The notes under the pieces were generated by a model, which saw only the letters and a list, made by a program, of their open reading frames with translations, made no database searches and had not been told where the DNA came from. 64,000 nt of DNA from Akkermansia muciniphila (GTDB taxonomy: Bacteria > Verrucomicrobiota > Verrucomicrobiia > Verrucomicrobiales > Akkermansiaceae): positions 1 to 64,000 of the forward strand of contig CAMDLP010000005.1 in NCBI GenBank assembly GCA_945901795.1. Reading direction: 5' to 3'. Position numbers and translations under genes: made by a program. Numbering within the stretch: the stretch's first letter is position 1; each line of letters begins with the position of its first letter. This document shows, piece after piece, positions 8,727 to 16,600 of this stretch.

Positions 8727-9536
8727 ATGAAACCCATTCTTTACTCCGTCGTCATCCTCGCCGCCTCTGGTGCGGCAGTCTTCTCCGTCATTCAATACAA
8801 CAAATTCGTCGCTCTGGAAAAAGATCGGACTGAGACGATCGCCACCAAAAACCAGACGATCGCCGACGCGGACGTTGCCGATAAAAACATCAAGGAGGAG
8901 AAAAGGAAGCTCGCGATCTCTCAGGAAAAGCGCGAGATGCTCACTCAGAGCGTGTCTTCGCTCAAGTCCACCGGAAACGCGCTCGCGAATGATCTCGCCA
9001 AATTGCAGGAAGATATCAAAGGTCAGGATGAAGAGTTCGCCCATCTCAACAAAGCCCTCGAGGAGGTCAACAACATCCTCGCGGCTCTTGGCGGTGGCGT
9101 GACTTTCGATACCTTGCCGGAGAAAATCCAAGAGATCGAAGACGACAAGAAGGCCAAGCAGACGAAGCTTGAGGAACTCGGCGTCCTTGTGGAAGGCGCC
9201 GAGAAAAGCGTCGCCACCAGCCGCTCGGAGTTGGACCGCCTCGTCAAGCGCCTGATCGATCGCAACTCCCGGATCGGTCGCAATTCGATGGGCGCGGTGG
9301 TCACCGCGGTGAACCAGGACTGGGGATTCTTGGTCATCGGTGCCGGTTCGAATTCCGGCTTCGCTCCGCAAACCCCGCTCTTGGTCGAGCGCGACGGCAG
9401 GATGATCGGCCGGGTGCGCCCGTCGGCCATTGAAGCGACCCAGACCATCGCCGAGATCGACCTTGAGAGCCTCTCTTCGGGCGTGCGTCTCCAGCCCGGG
9501 GACCGCGTGATCCTCGCCCAGCCGGTGACCAACTGA
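8727..9536 (+). CDS. membrane-anchored coiled-coil protein, paralogue 2
   Basis: 269 residues with an N-terminal hydrophobic segment (ILYSVVILAASGAAVFSVI), a long charged coiled coil (about residues 30-175) and a C-terminal beta-rich domain. The C-terminal domain contains QDWGFLVIGAGSNSGF and ends VRLQPGDRVILAQPV. It parallels the preceding protein in order and landmarks but has diverged strongly in the coiled coil. The pair probably forms a hetero-oligomer on the periplasmic side of the membrane (inference). A strong terminator follows directly, so the two genes form a closed bicistronic unit. Confidence 0.75.
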   Translation: MKPILYSVVILAASGAAVFSVIQYNKFVALEKDRTETIATKNQTIADADVADKNIKEEKRKLAISQEKREMLTQSVSSLKSTGNALANDLAKLQEDIKGQDEEFAHLNKALEEVNNILAALGGGVTFDTLPEKIQEIEDDKKAKQTKLEELGVLVEGAEKSVATSRSELDRLVKRLIDRNSRIGRNSMGAVVTAVNQDWGFLVIGAGSNSGFAPQTPLLVERDGRMIGRVRPSAIEATQTIAEIDLESLSSGVRLQPGDRVILAQPVTN

Positions 9537-9555
9537 TCCAACTATTTATTTCCAA

Positions 9556-9591
9556 AAGCTCCGCAGGCTTGCATGCCGCGGAGCTTTTTTT
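9556..9591 (+). terminator. rho-independent terminator after the coiled-coil pair
   Basis: A perfect 9-bp stem (AAGCTCCGC at 9556-9564 pairing with GCGGAGCTT at 9578-9586) is followed by a run of seven T at 9585-9591. It ends transcription of the two coiled-coil genes. The small lipoprotein gene begins 11 bases later, so that gene needs its own promoter or relies on read-through. Confidence 0.85.
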
Positions 9592-9601
9592 ATGTTCGGG
9601 C

Positions 9602-9793
9602 ATGAAGCGCAATTTCTGCCTGTTCCTCCTCGTCCTCTCCGCCGGCTTCGGCTTCACCTCCTGCGCCGACGAGCCCGTGAAGAAGCCCGTCGGCCCGGTC
9701 TCCGAGACCAGCAAGATCCCGTGGAACAGCCCGGTGGCCGGTCAGGGACAAGGTCAGTTCGGCATGATGCCGCAGAACCAATACCGCCGCTGA
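9602..9793 (+). CDS. small lipoprotein
   Basis: A 63-residue protein. The N-terminus MKRNFCLFLLVLSAGFGFTSC is a lipoprotein signal peptide with the lipidated cysteine at C21. The mature part is about 43 residues, rich in Pro, Gly and Gln, ending QGQFGMMPQNQYRR with no recognisable domain. The role is unknown. Short lipoproteins with low-complexity tails of this kind recur in this genome (see 24202). Confidence 0.6.
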   Translation: MKRNFCLFLLVLSAGFGFTSCADEPVKKPVGPVSETSKIPWNSPVAGQGQGQFGMMPQNQYRR

Positions 9794-9806
9794 GTTTCCC
9801 GGCCGC

Positions 9807-10250
9807 TCAATCCCGGTGATAGGGCGATCCGCTCTTCAGTGACGCCACCCGGTAAAGTTGCTCTAGCAGCACCAGCAGCGCCAGCTCGTGCTGCAGGGTG
9901 AAAGGGGAAAGCGTTAGGACGAGGTCACACTTTTCCCGCAGTGCCTCGTTGTGTCCGTCCGCCGCGCCGATGAGGAACGCCACAGTCTTGATGTCGCCGC
10001 GCATCTCTAGCGATTCGAGTTTGTCGGCGAACTTGCGGGTGCTCAGGCACTCGCCTCGCTCGTCCAGGGCGATTCGGAAGCAGCCCTGCGAGCGTTCTAG
10101 CAAGCGGTCCGAAACCTCGTCACGGTTGCCCGCCTTGATCACGAGCAGCTCGTGCCCACCGCCGCGCGACAGGCGTTTCAAATACTCCTCCACCCCCGCC
10201 TTGGCGTAGGCGAGCGCGGGTTTGCCGGCGACGATGAGACGAATTTGCAT
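9807..10250 (-). CDS. rlmH: 23S rRNA (pseudouridine1915-N3)-methyltransferase RlmH
   Basis: A 147-residue SPOUT methyltransferase that methylates pseudouridine 1915 in helix 69 of 23S rRNA as a homodimer. The start MQIRLIVAGK is typical. The S-adenosylmethionine knot is seen in VAFLIGAADGHNEAL and LTLSPFTLQHELALLVLLEQLYRA-like sequence (here ending LYRVAS), and the C-terminal SPYHRD carries the conserved YHR. The usual FxIGG(P)xG loop is FLIGAADG here, a mild variant. It overlaps no neighbour and diverges from the EF-hand gene at 10301. Confidence 0.93.
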   Translation of the reverse strand: MQIRLIVAGKPALAYAKAGVEEYLKRLSRGGGHELLVIKAGNRDEVSDRLLERSQGCFRIALDERGECLSTRKFADKLESLEMRGDIKTVAFLIGAADGHNEALREKCDLVLTLSPFTLQHELALLVLLEQLYRVASLKSGSPYHRD

Positions 10251-10300
10251 GCGGTGCTTCAAAGCTTGCCCGATCCCCGCCGCCGCGCCAGCCTCAATCC

Positions 10301-10633
10301 ATGATGAAGCTCTCGATGGTGCCATTGATTTTCTCCGTCGCCGCCTGTGTCAGCGACCCCGGACCTGTGACTCCTGAAAACCGGACCGAACGCCAGATGC
10401 TGGGACTGCTCGAAAAGTTCGATCGTTGGGACGATGATGGCGATGGTGAGCTGACCGCGAAAGAGGTGGACCACGGCATCAATCGCTTCAAGGGCACGCC
10501 GATGAAGGTCAATTACACCGGCAAACAGGTTGTCGGTTTCTATGACACCGACCACAGCGGTGCCGTCTCTCTGCGGGAAGCGCAGGCCGGTTATCACCGC
10601 GCGGACGAGGTGGAGGGGCGGCTTGCGCGATGA
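10301..10633 (+). CDS. EF-hand lipoprotein
   Basis: 110 residues. A lipoprotein signal ends in the lipobox VAAC (C16). Two EF-hand loops follow, DDDGDGELTAKE at about residues 44-55 and DTDHSGAVSLRE at about 82-93. Both keep Asp/Asn/Ser at calcium positions 1, 3 and 5 and Glu at 12, so calcium binding at the cell envelope is likely. The stop overlaps the start of the following methyltransferase by four bases (ATGA), which implies translational coupling. The pairing of an exported calcium-binding protein with a cytosolic methyltransferase is unexplained. Confidence 0.78.
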   Translation: MMKLSMVPLIFSVAACVSDPGPVTPENRTERQMLGLLEKFDRWDDDGDGELTAKEVDHGINRFKGTPMKVNYTGKQVVGFYDTDHSGAVSLREAQAGYHRADEVEGRLAR

Positions 10634-11364
10634 GTTCCATTTACGAATCCGACAAGCTTGTCGCGGAGTATCTGTTATTTCATTTCGGTGGGCCGGAGGA
10701 GATTCTAACACCGAACCGCGCCTGGCCTCCGGGCATGCGCGAGGCATTGGATTTCACCCGTCGCACGGTGGCGCGTTTCTCGCCCGGGACCGCCGAGCGC
10801 GGTCTGGACCTCGGATGCGCCGTGGGTCGCTCGACTTTTGAAATGGCGCGGAACTGCGGGACCGTGCTCGGCATCGACTACTCCCACGCCTTCATCCACG
10901 CCGCGGAATGCCTGAGACGCGGCGAGACGGTTGCTTATGAACGCCGTGAAGAGGCGTCCGTCGTGACGCGTCTCGAAGCGCGCGCGCCTGCGGAAATCGA
11001 TGCCGCGAAGCTGGCCTTCCAGCAGGGCGACGCGATGAACCTACCGGCCGATCTCGGTTGTTTCGACCGGGTCCATGCGGCGAATCTGATATGCCGCCTG
11101 CCCGAACCGCTTCGTCTGCTAGGCCGGCTGTCGGATCTGGTGAAACCGGGCGGCGAGCTGGTCCTCGCCACGCCCTGCACCTGGCTTGAGGAGTTCACCC
11201 CGCCGGAGAACTGGCCCGTGGGCGGGACGTTCGAATGGCTGCGAGCGACACTCGCGCCGTCCTTCGAACTGCTGCGCCAGGCGGACGAGCCCTTCCTGAT
11301 CCGCGAAACCGCCCGCAAGTTCCAGTGGACCACCTCGCTGGTCACCGTCTGGCGGAAAAAGTAG
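10630..11364 (+). CDS. OvoA-type 4-mercaptohistidine N1-methyltransferase (stand-alone)
   Basis: A 244-residue class I SAM-dependent methyltransferase. It opens with YESDKLVAEYLLFHFG, the signature start of the C-terminal methyltransferase domain of the ovothiol enzyme OvoA, and continues with the SAM-binding motif GLDLGCAVGRSTFEMAR and acidic GIDYS. In OvoA this domain methylates 5-thiohistidine to ovothiol A. Here it is a separate gene without the sulfoxide-synthase half, and no ovoA or egtB partner lies in the window. It starts inside the EF-hand stop codon. Its own stop (TAG, 11362-11364) lies in the left arm of the 23-bp hairpin. Confidence 0.78.
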   Translation: MSSIYESDKLVAEYLLFHFGGPEEILTPNRAWPPGMREALDFTRRTVARFSPGTAERGLDLGCAVGRSTFEMARNCGTVLGIDYSHAFIHAAECLRRGETVAYERREEASVVTRLEARAPAEIDAAKLAFQQGDAMNLPADLGCFDRVHAANLICRLPEPLRLLGRLSDLVKPGGELVLATPCTWLEEFTPPENWPVGGTFEWLRATLAPSFELLRQADEPFLIRETARKFQWTTSLVTVWRKK

Positions 11365-11420
11365 TCGAGGACTTCAGTCCGCGCTTCGGCTTTGAGACGC
11401 GGACTGAAGTCCTCGACTAC
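11361..11420. repeat. perfect 23-bp inverted repeat (hairpin element)
   Basis: The left arm (11361-11383, beginning GTAGTCGAGGACTTCAGTCC) and right arm (11398-11420) are perfect reverse complements around a 14-base loop. Both convergent genes end inside it: the methyltransferase TAG and the tsaB stop both lie in the left arm. There is no T-run, so it is not a canonical terminator, although it could still act as one in either direction. It resembles the element at 38206-38265 in position (gene ends) and design but not in sequence. Confidence 0.85.
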
Positions 11421-12084
11421 CTTCACGCTTGGCCGGCGTGATGTGCGGCGGCCTGAGATACATCGGCTGCGGGGATTCCGTTAGCCATCTTTCCCGAGTT
11501 TCGGATGGCGTCGACCGCCACGCCTGCCACAGCCGTTCCGCATTCGGGAATTCAAGCCGCACCTGCTCCCGAAGCTCCGGAGGAAGGGGAAAGCGTCCGG
11601 GTTCCTCAAAGGAAATAACCGATAGCCCGCCCGCGATCGCCTCCGCGACGATCGCTTCGAGCCCGCTTGCATCGGTGAGTCCGGGCTCGGCCAGCAGACG
11701 GAATTTCTCCATTCTAGCCGTCCAGAAACTACCGCGGCGGGCGTCGCCGATGGCCAGGCAGGACGCGCCGCCCTGAGCCGATGGCACCGCGAGGATCGAC
11801 GGCACCGCCACCGCCGGACAACCGCAAGCGATCGCCACTCCTTGCGCCGCGGCGATTCCCACCCGCGTGCCGCTGTAGCTGCCGGGTCCGCTGCCGACGA
11901 GAACAAGACCGATTTCAACCCCGTCCCGCGCGTCGAGCAGTTCCTGGAGCGGGGAAAATAGCACGGCGTTGTGGCTGCGGTCGCTGGTGAATTCGCGCTG
12001 CTCCAGATGCCCGTCCGGCTCGATGCTCGCGAGCGAGGCGCGGGGCGTGGAGGTCTCAATCACCAGGGTGAACGTGCCGATCAT
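11374..12084 (-). CDS. tsaB: tRNA threonylcarbamoyladenosine biosynthesis protein TsaB
   Basis: 236 residues of the ASKHA-fold partner of TsaD, needed for the t6A37 modification of tRNAs that read ANN codons. Family marks are LVIETSTPRASLA at the start, LVGSGPGSYSGTRVGIAAAQG (glycine-rich core) and the terminal PMYLRPPHIT. The family normally stops a few residues after this point. Here about 18 extra codons are read from the hairpin at 11361-11420, so the C-terminal tail comes from the repeat. The start ATG at 12084 gives the usual N-terminus. Confidence 0.9.
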   Translation of the reverse strand: MIGTFTLVIETSTPRASLASIEPDGHLEQREFTSDRSHNAVLFSPLQELLDARDGVEIGLVLVGSGPGSYSGTRVGIAAAQGVAIACGCPAVAVPSILAVPSAQGGASCLAIGDARRGSFWTARMEKFRLLAEPGLTDASGLEAIVAEAIAGGLSVISFEEPGRFPLPPELREQVRLEFPNAERLWQAWRSTPSETRERWLTESPQPMYLRPPHITPAKREGSRGLQSASQSRSAD

Positions 12085-12351
12085 GGAGCAAGGCTAAAGG
12101 CCGACCCGCCAACCCGCCAGCTTGCTTTCAAATAATGGCTTCAGCCTTTGAAAAGCCAACGTGCGGAGATCACGTGGGTTACCATTTAGGACTGCGCGGG
12201 ACATGTCGGAAGCACTCCAGACCGGGGCGATTCCTTCGCCTGTCCGCCACTTTCAGTCGCACCCGGCGGGAAATACCGGCCCCTCAAAAATAATCGAAAA
12301 TATTTCGACCCTGGCCCGCCATTTGACCCACCCCTCGGGCTAGAAGCTGGA

Positions 12352-12624
12352 ATGCTGAAAACGGAAAAGCTGAAATTGAAGCCCCTCAATCGCCCGGTCG
12401 GCGTTCGCAACGAACCGGTCGGCCCCCGCAACGACCACTTCGGCCCTCGCAACGCACCGGTCGACCCTCGCAACGCACCGGTCGATCCCGGTAACGACCA
12501 CTTCGGCCATCGCAACGGCCCGGTCGATCCCCGTAACGACCACTTCGGCCTTCGCAACGACCCGGTCGGTCCTCGCAACGCACCGGTCGGCCCCCGCAAC
12601 CGCTCCGACGCCTCCCTCTCCTAG
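12352..12624 (+). CDS. heptapeptide-repeat small protein (candidate)
   Basis: A 90-residue frame starting MLKTEKLKLKPL, followed by ten 7-residue units of the type (A/D/E/G)-(P/H)-(V/F)-(G/D)-P-R-N, then a short serine-rich tail. Units alternate between APVDPRN/APVGPRN and DHFGPRN forms. Differences between units include third-position changes that keep the residue (GAC/GAT, CCC/CCT, CGC/CGT), which supports this strand and frame as coding. Other frames are also open through the repeat, so this is a candidate only. No known domain is recognised. The unknown helical protein gene starts 29 bases downstream. Confidence 0.4.
   Translation: MLKTEKLKLKPLNRPVGVRNEPVGPRNDHFGPRNAPVDPRNAPVDPGNDHFGHRNGPVDPRNDHFGLRNDPVGPRNAPVGPRNRSDASLS
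12391..12600. repeat. ten tandem 21-bp units (minisatellite)
   Basis: Exactly ten consecutive units of 21 bases, each ending in an AAC or TAAC-type AAC triplet, for example GCACCGGTCGACCCTCGCAAC (12454-12474) and GACCACTTCGGCCCTCGCAAC (12433-12453). Two sub-families alternate (CCGGTCG versus CACTTCG cores). A period of 21 keeps all frames in phase, so copy-number change would add or remove whole heptapeptides. It is not a CRISPR: there are no spacers. Confidence 0.9.
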
Positions 12625-12653
12625 AAAAACGAACCAAAACCAACACACATACC

Positions 12654-13370
12654 ATGAAAAACGAATTCGCCAACCGCCAGAACATGCACCTCACCGTCCT
12701 CAAACTCATCGACACCGCTGAGCACGAAGCCGCCTGGAAAGACCAGAAACCCACCGCCTTCACCACCCGCGCCGCCCAATTCCGGCCGCTCGTCCACGCC
12801 CTCACCGATCTCATCTCCGGCCAGCAGACCGCCACCACTGGCTATGCCGAGACCAAGGAACGCGAGGAACAGGAACTCGAATCCCTCGCCCACGAGATCG
12901 GTCAGACCCTCGCCGACTGGTATGAGGAAAACGGCCGCGAGGGCGATTCCGCCCAGATCGACCTCTCCCTCAGCACCTGGCAGCGCCTCCGCGATACCGA
13001 GCTCATCGCCAAGGCACGCCTCCTCCACCGGAAGCTCACCGAAGCCCTCGCCAGCGACGCCGCCGCCCTCGCCGATTACGATCTCACCCCTGCCGATGCC
13101 ACCCTGCTCGCCAAGGAACTCGCCGACTTCGAGCAAATCACCGCCGATCCCGCCGCCGCCATTTCCCGTCGCCGCGCGCTTACCGTCACCCTCCGCCCCC
13201 GCTTCGCGGAAATCGGCCAGCTCCTCAAGAAAATGGACCGCCTCGTCCTCCGCTTCCGCCGCACCGTGCCCGGCGCCGCCTTCGCCGGTGCCTGGGAAAC
13301 CTCCCGCATCATCCGCGACCTCGGCGGCTCCGCCCCCGCCCAGCCGGAACCCGTTATTCCCGGAGCCTAA
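12654..13370 (+). CDS. unknown alpha-helical protein
   Basis: A 238-residue soluble protein with no signal or membrane segment and no recognised domain. It is rich in Ala, Leu, Glu and Arg and looks all-helical. It contains LADWYEENGREGDSAQIDLS in the middle, a helix-rich C-terminal half (LLKKMDRLVLRFRR) and a short Pro-rich tail. It lies between the heptapeptide repeat and hsdR on the same strand, 161 bases upstream of hsdR. A restriction-linked role is not supported by anything but position; proteins of this type may be genome-dispersed paralogues. Confidence 0.6.
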   Translation: MKNEFANRQNMHLTVLKLIDTAEHEAAWKDQKPTAFTTRAAQFRPLVHALTDLISGQQTATTGYAETKEREEQELESLAHEIGQTLADWYEENGREGDSAQIDLSLSTWQRLRDTELIAKARLLHRKLTEALASDAAALADYDLTPADATLLAKELADFEQITADPAAAISRRRALTVTLRPRFAEIGQLLKKMDRLVLRFRRTVPGAAFAGAWETSRIIRDLGGSAPAQPEPVIPGA

Positions 13371-13381
13371 TCCCAAACCCA

Positions 13382-13409
13382 CCCCGGCGCGGCCCACCCC
13401 GCGCCGGGG
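13382..13409 (+). terminator. GC-rich hairpin after the unknown helical gene
   Basis: An 11-bp perfect stem (CCCCGGCGCGG at 13382-13392 pairing with CCGCGCCGGGG at 13399-13409) with a 6-base loop begins 11 bases after the stop codon. No T-run follows, so termination would not be of the classical type. It separates the helical-protein gene from the hsd operon. Confidence 0.4.
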
Positions 13410-13531
13410 AACCTTCTCCGATTGCGGCGGTGAAAAAGAGTGTGCAAGGCTTTAACAAGTAGCCACGGTGCGCTCAGCACCAACGAAAATTCGGCGGAGC
13501 GCCCACCTGCAGACATGTTTGAATCCCCGCG

Positions 13532-16500
13532 ATGAATCCTCCCAAATTCAATTACCACGACCTACCTGCTCTTGAAAGCTCCGTCGTCCGGGAAGACACC
13601 ATCGAATACGGTTTCATCGGCACCCTCCAAAAGCTGAAATACGAATACCGCCCGGACATCACCGACCGCGCCACGCTGGAAGCCAATTTCCGCGAAAAAT
13701 TCGAGTCCCTCAACCGCGTCCGCCTCACCGACGCCGAGTTCGCCCGCCTGCTCGACGAGATCGTCACCCCGGATGTCTTCACCGCCTCGAAAACCCTGCG
13801 GGCCATCAGCAGTTTCACCCGCGATGACGGCACGCCGCTGAACTACACCCTCGTCAACATCAAGGACTGGTGCAAAAACACCTTCGAAGTCGTCCGGCAG
13901 CTCCGCATCAACACGGACAACAGCCACCACCGCTACGATGTGATCCTCCTCATCAACGGCGTGCCTTGCGTGCAGATCGAGCTCAAGACCCTCGGCATCA
14001 GCCCGCGCCGCGCCATGGAGCAGATCGTCGAATACAAGCACGATCCCGGCAACGGCTACACCAAGACGCTGCTCTGCTTCATGCAGCTCTTCATCGTCAG
14101 CAACCGCGACCGCACCTACTACTTCGCCAACAACAACGCCCGCCACTTCGCCTTCAACGCCGACGAGCGCTTCCTTCCCGTCTACGAATATGCTGACGAG
14201 GCAAACCGGAAGATCACCCATCTCGAAGAATTCGCCGACGCCTTCCTGAAAAAGTGCGACCTCGGCCGCACCATCAGCCGCTACATGGTGCTCATCGCCA
14301 GTGAGCAGAAGCTCATGATCATGCGGCCCTACCAGGTCTATGCCGTGAAGCACATGGTCACGTGCATCGATGACGACAATGGCAACGGCTACATCTGGCA
14401 CACCACCGGCAGCGGCAAGACGCTTACCTCCTTCAAGGCCGCCACCCTGCTCAAGGAAAACGAGCACATCCACAAGTGCGTCTTCGTCGTGGACCGCAAG
14501 GATCTTGACCGCCAGACGCGCGAAGAGTTCAACCGCTTCCAGGAAGGCTGCGTGGAGGAAAACACCAACACCGCCGCCCTCGTCCGCCGACTGCTTTCCG
14601 AGGACTACGCGGACAAGGTCATCGTCACCACCATCCAGAAGCTCGGCCTCGCGCTGGATGAAAACAGCAAGCGCAACAAGCAGCGGAGCAAGAACGGCCA
14701 GGCCACCTTCAAGGAACAGCTCTCCGCACTGAAGGACAAACGCATCGTCTTCATCTTCGACGAGTGCCACCGCTCGCAGTTCGGGGAAAACCACAAGGCC
14801 ATCAAGGAGTTCTTCCCCAAGGCCCAGCTCTTCGGCTTCACCGGCACGCCCATCTTCGAGACGAACGCCTCCTTCCAGAAAATCGAGGACACGCAGGCCT
14901 CCATGCGCACCACGGAAGACCTCTTCCAGAAGCAGCTCCACGCCTACACCATCACCCATGCCATCGACGACGGGAATGTCCTGCGCTTCCACATCGACTA
15001 CTTCAAGCCCAAGGAGGAAAACGACAAGAAGCCGCCGAAACCCGGCGAGGCCATCGCCAAGCGCGCCGTTATCGAGGCCATTCTCACCAAGCACGATACT
15101 TCCACCGCCCATCGCCGCTTCAATGCCATCCTCGCCACCTCGTCCATCAATGACGCCATCGAATACCATGGCCTGTTCAAAACGATGCAGGCGGACAAAC
15201 AGGCCGCCGATCCCGAGTTCAAACCGCTGAACATCGCCTGCGTCTTCTCCCCGCCCGCCGAGGGCGACCCGGATGTGAAACAGATTCAGGAAGATCTGCC
15301 GCAGGAGCAGGCGGACAACGAGGAAGACCCCGAGGGCAAAAAAGCCGCGCTCAAGGCCATCATGGCGGATTACAATGCCCGCTACGGCACGAATCACCGC
15401 ATCTCCGATTTCGATCTCTACTATCAGGACATTCAGAAGCGCATCAAGGACCAGCAGTGGCCGAACTCTGATTTTCCCGCCGCGCAGAAGATCGACATCA
15501 CCATCGTCGTGGACATGCTTCTCACCGGCTTCGATTCCAAGTTCCTGAACACGCTCTACGTGGACAAGACGCTCAAGCATCACGGCCTCATCCAGGCTTT
15601 CTCCCGCACCAACCGCGTGCTCAACGGCACCAAACCTTACGGCAACATCCTCGACTTCCGCCAGCAGCAGGACGCCGTGGATGCCGCCATCGCCCTCTTC
15701 TCCGGGGAGAAATCCGGCGAGCAGGCGCGGGAAATCTGGCTCGTGGAAAAGGCCCCCGTAGTCATCCAGAAGCTGGAGGCCGCCGTCCAGCAGTTGGACA
15801 CCTTCATGAAGTCCCAGGGCCTCGACTGCACGCCCTCCGCCGTGGCGAATCTCATGGGCGATGCCGCCAAGGCCGCCTTCTGCACCCAGTTCAAGGAAGT
15901 CCAGCGGCTCAAAACCCAGCTCGACCAATACACCGACCTCACCGAGGAAAACAAAGCCAGCATCGAGCAGGTGCTGCCAGAGGAAAACCTGCGCGGCTTC
16001 AAGGGTCAGTATCTGGAAACCGCCAAGCGGCTCAAAGAGCAGCAGGGCAAGGGCGGTGACAAGCCTGGCTCCGACGAGCCCGTGGATCAGATCGACTTCG
16101 AGTTCGTGCTCTTCGCCTCCGCCGTCATCGATTACGACTACATCATGAGCCTCATCGCCAAGTTCTCGGAGAAAGGTCCGGGCAAATCGAAGATGACCCG
16201 CGAGGAACTCATCGGCCTCATCAGCGCCGATGCCAAGTTCATGAACGAGCGCGACGACATCGCCGAATACATCGGCACGCTCAAGGCGGGCGAGGGCCTC
16301 AGCGAAACCGCCATCCGCGACGGCTACACCCGCTTCAAGGCGGAGAAAAACGCCAAGGAACTCGCCGCCATCGCCGCCCGGCACGGCCTCGCCACCGTCG
16401 CCCTGCAATCTTTCGTGGACGGCATCCTCGACCGCATGATCTTCGATGGCGAGCAGCTCGGTGACCTCATGGCCCCGCTCGACCTCGGCTGGAAAGCCCG

Positions 16501-16600
16501 CACCCAGGCCGAACTCGCCCTCATGGCCGATCTGCACCCACTCCTCACTAAACGCGCCGGTGGCCGCGACATCTCAGGACTCAGCGCGTATGAGCAGTAA
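13532..16600 (+). CDS. hsdR: type I restriction enzyme, R (endonuclease/translocase) subunit
   Basis: A 1022-residue HsdR. The N-terminal nuclease domain has the PD-(D/E)xK pattern, with an Asp in the RYDVILLING strand and the QIELKTLG strand. The SF2 translocase follows with Walker A WHTTGSGKTLTSFKA, DEAD-box variant FIFDECHRSQFG, motif III LFGFTGTP and the arginine-finger region IQAFSRTNRVLNG. A helical C-terminus that docks to the methylase completes it. The protein cuts DNA after ATP-driven translocation when the HsdS-specified site is unmethylated. The length is normal. hsdS overlaps its end by 11 bases. The large open frames on the opposite strand are composition artefacts. Confidence 0.96.
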   Translation: MNPPKFNYHDLPALESSVVREDTIEYGFIGTLQKLKYEYRPDITDRATLEANFREKFESLNRVRLTDAEFARLLDEIVTPDVFTASKTLRAISSFTRDDGTPLNYTLVNIKDWCKNTFEVVRQLRINTDNSHHRYDVILLINGVPCVQIELKTLGISPRRAMEQIVEYKHDPGNGYTKTLLCFMQLFIVSNRDRTYYFANNNARHFAFNADERFLPVYEYADEANRKITHLEEFADAFLKKCDLGRTISRYMVLIASEQKLMIMRPYQVYAVKHMVTCIDDDNGNGYIWHTTGSGKTLTSFKAATLLKENEHIHKCVFVVDRKDLDRQTREEFNRFQEGCVEENTNTAALVRRLLSEDYADKVIVTTIQKLGLALDENSKRNKQRSKNGQATFKEQLSALKDKRIVFIFDECHRSQFGENHKAIKEFFPKAQLFGFTGTPIFETNASFQKIEDTQASMRTTEDLFQKQLHAYTITHAIDDGNVLRFHIDYFKPKEENDKKPPKPGEAIAKRAVIEAILTKHDTSTAHRRFNAILATSSINDAIEYHGLFKTMQADKQAADPEFKPLNIACVFSPPAEGDPDVKQIQEDLPQEQADNEEDPEGKKAALKAIMADYNARYGTNHRISDFDLYYQDIQKRIKDQQWPNSDFPAAQKIDITIVVDMLLTGFDSKFLNTLYVDKTLKHHGLIQAFSRTNRVLNGTKPYGNILDFRQQQDAVDAAIALFSGEKSGEQAREIWLVEKAPVVIQKLEAAVQQLDTFMKSQGLDCTPSAVANLMGDAAKAAFCTQFKEVQRLKTQLDQYTDLTEENKASIEQVLPEENLRGFKGQYLETAKRLKEQQGKGGDKPGSDEPVDQIDFEFVLFASAVIDYDYIMSLIAKFSEKGPGKSKMTREELIGLISADAKFMNERDDIAEYIGTLKAGEGLSETAIRDGYTRFKAEKNAKELAAIAARHGLATVALQSFVDGILDRMIFDGEQLGDLMAPLDLGWKARTQAELALMADLHPLLTKRAGGRDISGLSAYEQ

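Noticed and set aside
12391..12600. CRISPR array
   Set aside because: The 21-bp units are contiguous without spacers and translate as heptapeptides; no cas genes are present.
12340..12648. Minus-strand heptad protein across the 21-bp repeat
   Set aside because: The frame is open and periodic, but third-position variation favours the plus frame, and its start overlaps the next gene's start region. It is kept only as an alternative.
13440..13531. Third copy of the hairpin elements upstream of hsdR
   Set aside because: The stretch has a loosely similar feel (GTGCGCTCAGCACC and a GGCGGAGCGCC segment), but no clear long inverted repeat could be traced.
13562..16537. 991-codon open frame on the minus strand opposite hsdR
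   Set aside because: It is antisense to a well-supported HsdR, made of Leu/Val/Gly/Glu-rich sequence typical of a GC-rich complementary frame, with no domain.
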